This document shows positions 26,476 to 35,323 of a DNA stretch of 64,000 nucleotides, one piece after another. Position 1 is the stretch's first letter, and each line of letters starts with the position of its first letter. Location: positions 52,817 through 116,816 of the forward strand of contig JAQCAD010000004.1 in the NCBI GenBank assembly GCA_027621915.1, written 5' to 3'. A model generated the notes under the pieces. That model did no database searches and had not been told where the DNA came from. It was given only the letters and a program-made list of their open reading frames with translations. This DNA comes from Pseudomonadota bacterium. Its GTDB lineage: Bacteria; Pseudomonadota; Gammaproteobacteria; Steroidobacterales; Woeseiaceae. The translations under genes were made by a program, and so were the position numbers.

Positions 26476-28002
26476 ATGCCGTCGACCATCCATGAACTGC
26501 TGCAGGCGGGAGACGATGAGCGCATCGCGATTTCGGGAGCCGCTCGGGGGGATCTTCCTTACGCTCACCTTCGCAGTCTCGTCACGCGAACCGGGGACAC
26601 GCTTAATAAGCTTGGTATCGGGCGCAACGACCGCATTGCGATCGTTTTACCGAATGGACCCGGGATGGCCACGGCATTCGTTGCGATCGCCTGCTCCGCT
26701 ACGACTGCTCCTCTGAACCCCGCGTATACGCAGGATGAGTACGACTTTTATTTGTCCGATCTGAACGCCAGGGCCCTGGTGGTTGAAAAAGGCAGCGATT
26801 CGCCGGCTGTCAAGGCGGCCAGGGCTCACAACATTCAGATCCTGGAACTTGAAACAGGGACGGATCAGCCGGCTGGCTTTTTCAGTATCAGCAGCGACGA
26901 AAGTGACCAGCACGCAGGAAATCAGGACATCGGCATGGCCGGTCCGGAAGACATCGCACTGGTACTGCATACATCAGGTACTACGTCACGTCCGAAAATT
27001 GTGCCACTCAGCCACCGCAATGTGTGCGCGTCTGCAGCAAACATTCAGAATACCTTGCAGCTGATTCCCGACGATGTCTGTCTGAACATCATGCCGCTGT
27101 TTCACATACATGGACTCATGGCTGCCATCCTGGCTTCGCTGGGCAAAGGCGCCAGCGTTTTTTGCTCACCTGGTTTTGATGCACTCAAATTTTACGCGTG
27201 GCTCGATCACGCGAGACCAACCTGGTACACCGCGGTGCCAACGATGCATCAGACGATTCTTGCAAGGGCAAAGCGAAATGAGGAAGTCATCCGGAATACG
27301 AGGCTGCGTTTCATTCGATCGTCATCGTCGTCATTACCGCCGCAGGTTTTGCACGAGCTCGAAAAAACGTTCGATGTCCCGGTTGTGGAAGCCTATGCGA
27401 TGACCGAAGCAGCTCACCAGATGACCTGCAACCAGCTGCCGCCTGGTATTCGCAAGGCGGGCACGGTCGGTTGTGCTGCGGGTCCCGAGGTGGCGATCAT
27501 GGCTGAAGCCGAGTCCGATCTGCTGCAGCATGGACAGACGGGCGAAATAGTCATTCGGGGTGCAAATGTCACGACGGGCTATGAGAACAACCCGAGCGCG
27601 AATGCCGAGAATTTCGTGAACGGCTGGTTCAGAACCGGTGATCAGGGCGTCATGGACGACGACGGTTACCTGACGATCACGGGCCGACTTAAAGAGATCA
27701 TCAATCGAGGCGGTGAAAAAATTTCGCCGCGCGAAGTCGATGACGTCCTGATGGATCATCCGGCTGTACAACAGGTTGTGACCTTCGCCATGCCGCACAA
27801 GACTCTTGGTGAGGATGTGGCCGCGGCAGTGGTTTTAAAAGAGGGTGAGTCTGCCGACGAAGCGACCATCCGGTCGTTCGCGGCCGAACGGCTGGCAAGC
27901 TTCAAGGTACCGCGCAAAATCCTGGTGCTCGAAGAAATTCCGAAAGGCGCTACCGGCAAGCTGCAACGCATCGGACTCGCCAAAAAACTGGGTCTCGCCT
28001 GA
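26476..28002 (+). CDS. Acyl-CoA ligase resembling oxalyl-CoA synthetase (AAE3/Pcs60 type)
   Basis: This adenylate-forming enzyme has the P-loop-like 'LHTSGTTSRPKIVPLSHRNV', the A5 region 'EAYAMTEAAHQMTCN', 'GWFRTGDQGVMDDDGYLTI' and the catalytic Lys in 'PKGATGKLQRI'. The 'MPLFHIHGLMAAILASL' and 'RSSSSSLPPQVL' segments are those of the plant/yeast oxalyl-CoA synthetase group. The ATG at 26476 gives 508 residues and starts 'MPSTIHELLQAGDDERIAI'; the longer frame from 26371 has an unlikely N-terminus. It overlaps the next gene by one base (TGATG). Substrate other than oxalate is possible. Confidence 0.82.
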   Translation: MPSTIHELLQAGDDERIAISGAARGDLPYAHLRSLVTRTGDTLNKLGIGRNDRIAIVLPNGPGMATAFVAIACSATTAPLNPAYTQDEYDFYLSDLNARALVVEKGSDSPAVKAARAHNIQILELETGTDQPAGFFSISSDESDQHAGNQDIGMAGPEDIALVLHTSGTTSRPKIVPLSHRNVCASAANIQNTLQLIPDDVCLNIMPLFHIHGLMAAILASLGKGASVFCSPGFDALKFYAWLDHARPTWYTAVPTMHQTILARAKRNEEVIRNTRLRFIRSSSSSLPPQVLHELEKTFDVPVVEAYAMTEAAHQMTCNQLPPGIRKAGTVGCAAGPEVAIMAEAESDLLQHGQTGEIVIRGANVTTGYENNPSANAENFVNGWFRTGDQGVMDDDGYLTITGRLKEIINRGGEKISPREVDDVLMDHPAVQQVVTFAMPHKTLGEDVAAAVVLKEGESADEATIRSFAAERLASFKVPRKILVLEEIPKGATGKLQRIGLAKKLGLA

Positions 28003-28976
28003 TGCGAATATGTATATATGGGGCCGGCGCAATCGGCGCATGGGTTGGAGCCGAGCTTTCGCTCGCAGGAGAAGATGTAACACTCATCGCACGTGGCCCA
28101 CATCTGAAGGCCATGCAGGAAAACGGCGTCAGGCTGCTGATTGACGGCACGGAGAGAATTGCACATCCGCGTTGTATCGAAAACCCCGGTGATGCCGGAC
28201 CACAGGATTACGTCATCATTACCCTTAAAGCACATTCGTTGCCCGGGATCGCTGACAAAATTCAACCGCTGCTGGGGCCCGATACCGCCGTAGTGACCGG
28301 CGTCAACGGCATTCCGTGGTGGTATTTTTACAAACTCAAAGGCAGCTTCGAGAATCACAAGCTCGAAAGTGTCGACCCGGGCGGAAAATTCTGGGAAGCC
28401 GTTGGCCCGGAACGGGCGATAGGTATTGTCGTCTACCCTGCAGCTGAAATCGCGTCGCCTGGCGTCATCCGGCACATCGAGGGCGATCGCTTCACGATGG
28501 GCGAGCCTGACGGTCAATTATCTTCGCGTGCTGAAAAACTTTGTGCGGCGTTTTTGAATGCCGGTTTCAAATCCCGCGTTCGCAACAATATTCGCGACGA
28601 TATATGGGTCAAGCTCTGGGGTAATCTTTGTTTCAATCCGATCAGCGCGCTGACGCTTGCCACGCTCGACAAAGTCGCGGGCGAAGACGGCACAGGCGGC
28701 ATCTGCCGACTCATGATGCTCGAGGCGCAGGAAATCGGCGAAAAACTCGGTGCGACCTTTCGCGTCGATGTCGATCGGCGCCTGGCCGGAGGCGCAGCGG
28801 TCGGTGCGCACAAAACATCGATGCTGCAGGATCTTGAGCTCGGCAGGCCAATGGAGATCGATGCGCTGGTTACCGTCGTTCAGGAACTGGGGAAGCTGGT
28901 CGGCGTACCAACGCCAACAGTCGATGTTGTGCTGGCGCTGGTTCAACAACGCGCACGCGTCGCCGGAACTTATTAA
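28002..28976 (+). CDS. Ketopantoate reductase-like protein (PanE/ApbA family)
   Basis: The 324-residue protein starts with the NADP-binding motif 'MRICIYGAGAIGAWVGAEL' and contains 'PGDAGPQDYVIITLKAHSLP' and 'NNIRDDIWVKLWGNLCFNPI', the PanE catalytic-Lys region, ending with 'TSMLQDLELGRPMEIDALV'. True PanE reduces 2-dehydropantoate for CoA synthesis; many paralogues act on other 2-oxo acids. Its overlap with the acyl-CoA ligase suggests a catabolic paralogue, which is inference. Confidence 0.82.
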   Translation: MRICIYGAGAIGAWVGAELSLAGEDVTLIARGPHLKAMQENGVRLLIDGTERIAHPRCIENPGDAGPQDYVIITLKAHSLPGIADKIQPLLGPDTAVVTGVNGIPWWYFYKLKGSFENHKLESVDPGGKFWEAVGPERAIGIVVYPAAEIASPGVIRHIEGDRFTMGEPDGQLSSRAEKLCAAFLNAGFKSRVRNNIRDDIWVKLWGNLCFNPISALTLATLDKVAGEDGTGGICRLMMLEAQEIGEKLGATFRVDVDRRLAGGAAVGAHKTSMLQDLELGRPMEIDALVTVVQELGKLVGVPTPTVDVVLALVQQRARVAGTY

Positions 28977-29002
28977 ATGAATAGGCAAACCTAGGGGTAA
29001 CG

Positions 29003-30514
29003 ATGGGCAACCAGACACCTGCCGGAAACGATTCGAGCTATTTCGATTCACTGGAACTGCCATCCATGACACCGGGCAGCCTGGTACGCAAATTCGGCCC
29101 CGGAATGATGCTCATGATGACCGGCATTGGCACGAGCCACCTGGTCACAGCACCCGTCGCCGGGGGCCGATACGGTTATGCGCTGCTCTGGTGCCTGCCG
29201 GTTGCCTACATTTTCAAATACTACGGTTTCGAAATGGCCATCCGGTTTACCCATGCGACCGGCCGCAGCATGCTCGATGCCTATGCCACCGCGTGGAAGA
29301 AGATTCCCGTCTGGTACGTCCTGATCACGACCGTCATTCAATCGGCCGTTGGCCAGGCCGGCAGGTTGATCGCTGCTGCTGCCGTGGTATTTTATTTTTT
29401 CCGCATGTTCCTTGGACTGGATATACCGGGTCTGAACGACGACAAGGAGCTGGCATTCTACGGATTCGTGCTGGGCGTCCTGTCAGTCGTAATTATATTG
29501 CGCGGGCGCTACGAGATTGTCGAGCTGGTCACCAAGATTACGGCCGGAATTCTCATCGTGTGCACACTGGTAGTCTTTGTCGTGGAGCCTGCGCCTGTCA
29601 GTGGTTTCGTGCATTTTTTCAAACTGGCGGCGCCCGAGGGTTCGTGGCTGATCATCGCATCATTTCTCGGTTTATTGCCGACCGGCATTGACGTCTCGCT
29701 GCAAGCGTCGGAATGGGGCAAGGCAAAAAAAGTGGGAATGGGCCGGTTGCGAAACGAGATGGAGGCGCAGGGTCTTGCGAAAAAATTTGATGCATTCAGC
29801 AGCAGCAAGGAAGATCTAAGCGTCGATGTTTCAAGGTTACCCGATCACGCGCAGGAATATTGTCGTCGCTGGTTCAAGATCGGGCTCATCGATTTCAGGC
29901 TCGGTCATGTTATTTCCTTCATCATTGCAACGATATTTTTGGTTCTCGCGGCAGTGTGGCTTTATCCGAGCAACGTTAGCGGCAACGCGGTCATGGGAGA
30001 GATAGCCAGGATATTTACCGAAAGCGTCGGCCCGAGCCTGATGGTCGTGTTTCTTGCCGGTGCGCTCGCGGCTACCTACTCAACCGCGTTTAATTATTTC
30101 GACGGTTGGCCCCGTGTCATCGGCGCCTGTTGCAGGAACCTGTTCCGAAAAACGGCGGAATTGTCGCAGACAGCGCGCGAGGATCTTGATGAGAAACGTC
30201 GTAAAACCTGGTATTCGGAATACAACATCTATCGAATCAGCATGTTCTTCTCGCTGATCGCGTCAGTGGCGATCATTGCCGGTATTCCACGTCCCGTTTA
30301 TCTCGTGCTGGTCGCCTCTGCCCTCGCCTATTTCGTGGCGCCGGTGATCTTCTTCCTCAATCTTTATTACTGCCGCACTGTGATTCCCAAGGAAGATAAA
30401 CTGTTCCATCCGTCGACTTTCGCGACGTGGTTTAGCTGGATCAGCCTTTTTGTATTCACCGGCATGTCGGCGATCCTGATCCTGCAACAGCTTTTTGGTA
30501 TTTCATTGATCTAG
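29003..30514 (+). CDS. Nramp-fold membrane transporter lacking canonical metal motifs
   Basis: The protein has the Nramp layout with about 11 hydrophobic segments over 503 residues. In the first helix the metal-binding DPGN motif is replaced by GTSH ('MMTGIGTSHLVTAP', residues 38-51). In the sixth helix the MPH motif is replaced by 'LPTGIDVSLQASEW' (about 225-238). A cytoplasmic insertion of about 60 residues after the sixth helix is rich in charged residues. It is therefore unlikely to carry Mn2+ or Fe2+ in the usual way. An AGGGG site precedes the ATG. It may serve the neighbouring ligase and reductase genes. Confidence 0.72.
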   Translation: MGNQTPAGNDSSYFDSLELPSMTPGSLVRKFGPGMMLMMTGIGTSHLVTAPVAGGRYGYALLWCLPVAYIFKYYGFEMAIRFTHATGRSMLDAYATAWKKIPVWYVLITTVIQSAVGQAGRLIAAAAVVFYFFRMFLGLDIPGLNDDKELAFYGFVLGVLSVVIILRGRYEIVELVTKITAGILIVCTLVVFVVEPAPVSGFVHFFKLAAPEGSWLIIASFLGLLPTGIDVSLQASEWGKAKKVGMGRLRNEMEAQGLAKKFDAFSSSKEDLSVDVSRLPDHAQEYCRRWFKIGLIDFRLGHVISFIIATIFLVLAAVWLYPSNVSGNAVMGEIARIFTESVGPSLMVVFLAGALAATYSTAFNYFDGWPRVIGACCRNLFRKTAELSQTAREDLDEKRRKTWYSEYNIYRISMFFSLIASVAIIAGIPRPVYLVLVASALAYFVAPVIFFLNLYYCRTVIPKEDKLFHPSTFATWFSWISLFVFTGMSAILILQQLFGISLI

Positions 30515-30666
30515 CGGAATCAAAAGGATCTATCGTTGCCAAAGGTCACTGGCTTCACAGAGTTTGGAAGTTGATACATGACGCACGGAAGCCCCGTCGC
30601 CTGCTTACCAAATGGCGCTTTTTCGCTGTATTCCCTGGTATTAATGCGCACCCCCGGCCGTGTTTT

Positions 30667-30675
30667 TGCTATGAT
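30667..30675 (+). promoter_or_regulatory. Extended -10 promoter candidate for the ABC-F gene
   Basis: TGCTATGAT fits an extended -10 element (TGnTATGAT). No good -35 hexamer is visible. It lies about 110 bp before the chosen start of the ABC-F gene. The rest of the 30515-30788 gap shows no gene. Confidence 0.4.
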
Positions 30676-30788
30676 CCGCCCGCCTAAGCGGCTGCCAGGC
30701 TCCGCGTAACATTGGTTTTGCAGGCCTGATGACCTGCCGATCAAAGCGGGCTGGCCGCCCTTCCAACCCAAACAACTGGTGCAACCCC

Positions 30789-32399
30789 TTGATTTCCGCA
30801 GCAAATCTGTCGATTCAGTTCGGCGCTAAACCTCTGTTCGAAAATGTTTCCGTGACCTTCGGCAACGGCAACCGCTATGGCCTTATCGGCGCGAACGGTT
30901 GTGGAAAATCCACGCTGATGAAGATCCTGGCTGGTGAGATTGAGCCTACTGTCGGCAATGTATCGATAGAACCCAATGCACGGGTTGGCCAGCTTTCCCA
31001 GGACCAGTTCGCCTATGAGGATTTCCGGGTACTCGACGCCGTGATCCTGGGTCATGAAAAACTGTGGCAGGTGATGCAGGAACGCAATCGACTGTATTCC
31101 CTTCCAGAGATGAGTGATGAGGAAGGCATGCGGGTCGCAGATCTTGAGACCGAGTTTGCAGAAATGGACGGCTATTCGGCCGAATCGCGTGCGGGTGAAT
31201 TGCTGGAAGGTATCGGCATTCCCGTTGAGCAACATGAAGGGCCGATGAGTGCTGTTGCACCCGGCTGGAAACTCAGAGTATTGCTGGCACAGGCGCTGTT
31301 TTCGGACCCTGATGTTTTGCTGCTTGATGAGCCGACCAATAACCTCGACATCAACACCATTCGCTGGCTGGAAGGATTCCTGGAATCCAGCAAGGCGACG
31401 ATGGTCATCATTTCCCATGATCGCCATTTCCTGAACAGCGTGTGCTCGCATATGGCGGATCTTGATTACGGCAAGCTGCAGGTCTTTCCGGGCAACTATG
31501 ATGAATACATGACGGCCGCCACACAGGCGCGCGAACGTATGTATTCAGACAATGCGAAAAAGAAAGTGAAGATGGCTGAGCTGCAGGCATTTGTGAGCCG
31601 CTTTTCCGCCAACGCCTCGAAAGCACGCCAGGCGACGTCGCGCGCCCGGCAGCTGGAGAAAATTCAGCTTGAAGATATCAAACCGTCAAGCCGTGTAAGC
31701 CCCTTTATTCGTTTTGAACAGGACAAGCCGTTGCGGCGGTTCGCGGTAGAGACAACCAATATCAGCAAGGGCTTTGACGACGGTCCGTTGTTCAAGAATC
31801 TCGATCTTGCGATCGAGGCCGGCTCCAGAGTCGCGATTCTCGGACCGAACGGAATCGGCAAGACGACATTGGTCCGATCGCTGTTGCAGGACCTCGACGT
31901 TGACAGTGGACAGGTCAAATGGGCCGAGAATGCCCAGATCGGATATTTCGCACAGGATAATTCGGCGGAATTCGAAAAGGACATGAGCCTGTTCGACTGG
32001 ATAACACAGTGGCAGCCGCCCCGCTCGCCCGAAGAGCTGTTACGTGCAACGCTGGGACGAATGCTGTTTTCCAGGGATGAGAGCGAGAAATCCGTGAAGG
32101 TTGTTTCCGGTGGCGAGCAAAGACGACTGATGTTCGGCAAACTCATCCTGCAAAAACCGAACGTCATGATCATGGATGAGCCAACCAACCACCTCGACAT
32201 GGAATCTATCGAAGCGCTCAACCTTGCACTGGAAAATTATCCTGGCACGCTCATTTTTATCAGCCACGACCGGGATTTCGTGTCATCGCTCGCAACACGC
32301 ATCATTGAAATGACGCCGCGCGGAATCATCGACTACAACGGCACTTATGAAGAGTACCTGCGTGCAGAAATACAAAGCGACAAATCCCGGGTCGCCTGA
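30789..32399 (+). CDS. ybiT: ABC-F family ATPase, YbiT type
   Basis: Two ABC ATPase domains lie in one soluble chain, with no membrane part. Walker A sequences are '[14 protein letters not shown]' and '[14 protein letters not shown]'; Walker B sequences are '[13 protein letters not shown]' and '[13 protein letters not shown]'. The first signature region reads '[16 protein letters not shown]' instead of LSGGQ, as in E. coli YbiT. Such proteins act on the ribosome E site and affect translation. I chose the TTG at 30789 because YbiT begins near '[19 protein letters not shown]'; the ATG at 30729 would add 20 residues not found in the family. Confidence 0.9.
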   Translation: MISAANLSIQFGAKPLFENVSVTFGNGNRYGLIGANGCGKSTLMKILAGEIEPTVGNVSIEPNARVGQLSQDQFAYEDFRVLDAVILGHEKLWQVMQERNRLYSLPEMSDEEGMRVADLETEFAEMDGYSAESRAGELLEGIGIPVEQHEGPMSAVAPGWKLRVLLAQALFSDPDVLLLDEPTNNLDINTIRWLEGFLESSKATMVIISHDRHFLNSVCSHMADLDYGKLQVFPGNYDEYMTAATQARERMYSDNAKKKVKMAELQAFVSRFSANASKARQATSRARQLEKIQLEDIKPSSRVSPFIRFEQDKPLRRFAVETTNISKGFDDGPLFKNLDLAIEAGSRVAILGPNGIGKTTLVRSLLQDLDVDSGQVKWAENAQIGYFAQDNSAEFEKDMSLFDWITQWQPPRSPEELLRATLGRMLFSRDESEKSVKVVSGGEQRRLMFGKLILQKPNVMIMDEPTNHLDMESIEALNLALENYPGTLIFISHDRDFVSSLATRIIEMTPRGIIDYNGTYEEYLRAEIQSDKSRVA

Positions 32400-32417
32400 G
32401 TCTTAAATTCTCATTCG

Positions 32418-33806
32418 TTAGTCGGAATCTGCAGAGTCCTTGCTTTTCGAACCGATCACGTCAAAGAACATCCCTGCAAGCGCGTTGACCCGTGTCACCC
32501 GAAATATCAGGTTGGTCAGTGTGATCGGACGGACGTTTCGGACTTCGCGAATTTTCGGAAAAAGAACAATAACCGTGGCTGCCCGGATCACGGTCGAGAT
32601 TACAAACACGCCAAGTAACGGGCTGAGCCAGCTGAACGTGTGACCAAAAATTTCCATCTGAGTCGGCAGTGACATGCCGAGGAATCCGCCCAACATCGCG
32701 CCGGCGAAAATGCCCAGGCTTGCCAATACGTTGTGGATGGCGAGATAAGTCGCCCGCTTGTCGCGAGCAATCAGATCGTAGAGAAAATTGCTCGCACTCA
32801 GCGTAAATCCGGCCCAGGACATCCCGCTGATCGCCTGAATCACGAGCAGGTACCAGTAGTTCGAGGAAAACGTCCAGAGCAGGGGCATTAACGGAATGAT
32901 GATTCCGGTTGTCGCCAGGATGCGCCGGTTGCCGAAAATATCGCTGATTCGGCCCCATTGGTTCAGCGTGAGGAACTGGGCAAATACCGCCATGCCGGTA
33001 TTGGTCATGAACGCCGCGTAGCTGAACTGCAAATCTCGCAACATGAATACAGTGAAAAATGGCGAGGCTATAGAGACGGAGAACTGCATGAACGCGAAAA
33101 AAATCGAGAAACGAACGAAATTCGAATGCCGCAGGCGATGCCACCAGCCGGAACCGACAGGAACCTCCATCGCCGCAACGTGGCCGGTCGGGTCGTGCAT
33201 TCTGGACAAATGGTAGACAGAGACCAGGCGCGCGCACATTGCGCTGGTAAACAACATGACGAATCCGTAAATCGTAGCGTCCCTGCTGCTCGAGAACTGC
33301 AGTGTCAGTCCACCGACGATTAGCGAGATGAACGTTACTAGCGACACGATTCTCGTTCGACGCGCAAAGAATCGTCCGCGCCGACGCATCGGCACGATAT
33401 CTCCCATGAGACTGCCCCACTGGGGGGTCGACAGATGGGCGCCGCATTGGTAGAGCACAACGCACGCGATCAGCAGCGGAACCGCGTAATCCCGGAAAAT
33501 TATCGGCAGGATTATCAAGGGTAGCCAGGCGAGCGCCTGAACCGTCGCACCAACCAGCACAATGATCTTTCGTTGTCCGGTTAATCTGCCAAGCCACGCA
33601 GAAAATAATTGAACAAGAGACGCGAGCAACGGCGGCAACGAGGCCAGCAGGCCGATCTGCGGCATGCTGGCCCGAAGGAAAATAGCGAAGGCCGACAGAT
33701 ACGTTTCGCCGATTCCGATCATCACTGCAAAAGCCGCACCATCTTTCAGCGAGTGATTCAGCGATTTTTCGATTTGCGGATCACGTGACCAGGCTTCTTC
33801 AGACAT
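32418..33806 (-). CDS. MFS transporter
   Basis: A 462-residue protein with about 12 hydrophobic segments. Motif A-like loops 'SAWLGRLTGQRKIIVLV' and 'QWGRISDIFGNRRILATTG' support MFS membership. A basic loop 'VPMRRRGRFFARRTRI' follows helix four. The ATG at 33806 has a GGAAG site; the frame extends upstream only through a TTG at 33848. Its end is 18 bp from the convergent ABC-F gene. Substrate unknown. Confidence 0.82.
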   Translation of the reverse strand: MSEEAWSRDPQIEKSLNHSLKDGAAFAVMIGIGETYLSAFAIFLRASMPQIGLLASLPPLLASLVQLFSAWLGRLTGQRKIIVLVGATVQALAWLPLIILPIIFRDYAVPLLIACVVLYQCGAHLSTPQWGSLMGDIVPMRRRGRFFARRTRIVSLVTFISLIVGGLTLQFSSSRDATIYGFVMLFTSAMCARLVSVYHLSRMHDPTGHVAAMEVPVGSGWWHRLRHSNFVRFSIFFAFMQFSVSIASPFFTVFMLRDLQFSYAAFMTNTGMAVFAQFLTLNQWGRISDIFGNRRILATTGIIIPLMPLLWTFSSNYWYLLVIQAISGMSWAGFTLSASNFLYDLIARDKRATYLAIHNVLASLGIFAGAMLGGFLGMSLPTQMEIFGHTFSWLSPLLGVFVISTVIRAATVIVLFPKIREVRNVRPITLTNLIFRVTRVNALAGMFFDVIGSKSKDSADSD

Positions 33807-34009
33807 CAGGGCTTCTTCCGTCGGCTCTGAATCGCCAGTATTTACCAATCATTCGCAGATTCCGGATCAGCGGGAGCTGAATCACACATGCGGCCGAAAC
33901 TCCTGAATAACGGTATATTCGTGGACATCAATGGCAATGCCATACGTTGTCGCCTTGCGTGTATTTGGCTTTAGGTATTTCAGCGGGACCTGAATTATAC
34001 GACTTCTTC

Positions 34010-34510
34010 TCAGCCTTTTGCCGGGCCGGTGCCCAATGCGACCTTTCTGAGCAGGGATGCCAGGGTCTCGCGCTCAACTTTTGACACACCCTGGATTCCT
34101 TCGTTGGCTGCGTCAAGGCGAAGCTGAATTGCCTTGTCAATGACGCGAACTCCCTTCGCCGTCAGCGTAACAATCACACCGCGTCGATCGGATGGGTCCT
34201 GAACCCTGCGCAACAGTTTCTTTGCGGCCAACCTGTCGATCCTGTTCGTCATTGCACCAGAGCTCAAAGACGTCGCTTTTGCGAGGTCAGTCGCCGCCAT
34301 CTTGTACGGCGCACCCTGGCGCCTCAAAGCGGAAATTACATCGTATTCCCAGAGCTCAAGGTCCAGCTCAGACATGGCGTTAGTAGCAAGGTTCTGAAAC
34401 GTCTTGTGCAACAAGAGCACTCGCACTACTACCGCCAAAGCGGACGTATCGAGATCCGGTCGCTCGCGCAGCCATTGCTCTAACATTATGTCCACCTGAT
34501 CCTGCTGCAT
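34010..34510 (-). CDS. MarR-family transcriptional regulator
   Basis: The 166-residue protein has the MarR winged helix: 'LWEYDVISALRRQGAPYKMA' , recognition-helix region 'SLSSGAMTNRIDRLAAK', and the wing 'RRVQDPSDRRGVIVTLTAKG'. Such proteins bind as dimers to palindromes near their own promoter and respond to small phenolic or hydrophobic ligands. A dyad with two overlapping divergent promoters lies 50-85 bp upstream. The MFS gene 204 bp downstream on the same strand may be a target. Confidence 0.88.
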   Translation of the reverse strand: MQQDQVDIMLEQWLRERPDLDTSALAVVVRVLLLHKTFQNLATNAMSELDLELWEYDVISALRRQGAPYKMAATDLAKATSLSSGAMTNRIDRLAAKKLLRRVQDPSDRRGVIVTLTAKGVRVIDKAIQLRLDAANEGIQGVSKVERETLASLLRKVALGTGPAKG

Positions 34511-34558
34511 GACTTTTTCTACTCACAACTCCATGTAATCGGGTCGACATCAAAATGC

Positions 34559-34596
34559 TTGACAGAATTATGACGTCGGAGATATTTTTACGTCAA
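34559..34596. promoter_or_regulatory. Overlapping divergent promoters with MarR-type dyad
   Basis: On plus, TTGACA (34559-34564) and TATTTT (34583-34588) are 18 bp apart, reading toward 34628. On minus, TTGACG (34591-34596) and CATAAT (34567-34572) are 18 bp apart, reading toward marR. The half-sites TGACG (34571-34575) and CGTCA (34591-34595) form a dyad that covers both. A regulator bound here could repress both directions. Confidence 0.5.
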
Positions 34597-34627
34597 AATA
34601 ATACCCTAAATTGAAAAAAGGTGCCGA

Positions 34628-34801
34628 ATGAGCGTTAGTCAGGCCCAAGCTCGACGTACTTTGAACTCCGAAAAGCGAGTATTAAGGTTTGAGCAATGTG
34701 GTCAGGACAAAACACTCTCGGAATTGATTGAATCTCGTACCGAAAAGACAGGTCGGCCAGCAATACCCGGATTTTCATCCACAGCGAAAAACTCGATGTG
34801 A
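34628..34801 (+). CDS. Possible 57-residue basic protein
   Basis: A short ORF with ATG at 34628 preceded by AAAGGTG at a good distance. The product begins 'MSVSQAQARRTLNSEKRVLR', is basic in its first half and has no known domain that I can name. It lies 40 bp downstream of the plus-strand promoter that overlaps the marR promoter. It may be a real small gene or a leader; the reading frame alone is weak evidence. Confidence 0.35.
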   Translation: MSVSQAQARRTLNSEKRVLRFEQCGQDKTLSELIESRTEKTGRPAIPGFSSTAKNSM

Positions 34802-34833
34802 TGTTCATAACCCAAAGGCAAGGGAGTTCGCGC

Positions 34834-35037
34834 ATGATTATGTCCCCCGATAAATACGAAGGCTTCTTGTTCGCAGATGACGTGCACGTCGCTGTCCTCT
34901 GTGGAATGCTCGCTGATGATGGGGCATCCCATTCCTGGCAGGCAAGTGGCGGGCCTGGTGATGACGATGATGAGTTCGACTACGACTATGACGACGACGA
35001 CGACGATGATGACTACGACGATTACGACGACGACTGA
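34834..35037 (+). CDS. Small protein with Asp/Tyr-rich acidic tail
   Basis: A 67-residue ORF whose ATG has AAGGGAG seven bases upstream. The first 42 residues ('MIMSPDKYEGFLFADDVHVA' onward) are ordinary; the last 26 are almost only Asp with Tyr, Glu and Phe ('DDDDEFDYDYDDDDDDDD' and on), encoded by GAC/GAT repeats. The frame also opens at a GTG (34798) or ATG (34801) that overlaps the stop of the 57-residue ORF. Asp-rich tails can bind Ca2+ or other cations. The simple repeat could also be low-complexity DNA. Confidence 0.4.
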   Translation: MIMSPDKYEGFLFADDVHVAVLCGMLADDGASHSWQASGGPGDDDDEFDYDYDDDDDDDDYDDYDDD

Positions 35038-35060
35038 GTAATAAATCGGTCGTTTGCAAT

Positions 35061-35119
35061 TGCGGGTTGATTTCTACTTCAGGAGATATTCGAGAACTGA
35101 AGTTGTATTTCAACCCGCA
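35061..35119. repeat. Nested inverted repeat after the acidic-tail ORF
   Basis: The outer arms TGCGGGTTGA (35061-35070) and TCAACCCGCA (35110-35119) pair perfectly; within them ACTTCAG (35076-35082) pairs with CTGAAGT (35097-35103). A T-rich stretch CCTTCTTTTT follows. It could be a terminator for the small ORFs, a structured RNA, or the end of a mobile repeat. The remaining sequence up to 35323 holds no gene that I can see. Confidence 0.5.
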
Positions 35120-35323
35120 GTTCAATCACTCCTTCTTTTTACTGCACCTTTCTGGCGCTGGTCATTCAGAGATAGCATTTCTGTCGGAGGTATCCGTGTG
35201 AGCATCAGGAACGCCCGGACACTTCACTAGGAAATACCCGCGCGGGGCGCGCCATCCGATTGGCGGGTTGCACCATATTCGCGGATACTAGGGCGCTGCA
35301 TTCTCCAGAACAGCGTTTCAAAT

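Noticed and set aside
30520..30804. 94-codon minus-strand ORF before the ABC-F gene
   Set aside because: No family resemblance and it runs across the probable promoter and the ABC-F start.
32461..33597. 378-codon minus-strand ORF in another frame of the MFS gene
   Set aside because: Composition is Arg-rich without hydrophobic helices or motifs; the MFS frame explains the region.
34975..35037. GAC/GAT repeat considered as a CRISPR-like or tandem repeat array
   Set aside because: There are no spacers and the triplet phase keeps an open frame; it is best read as a codon repeat.
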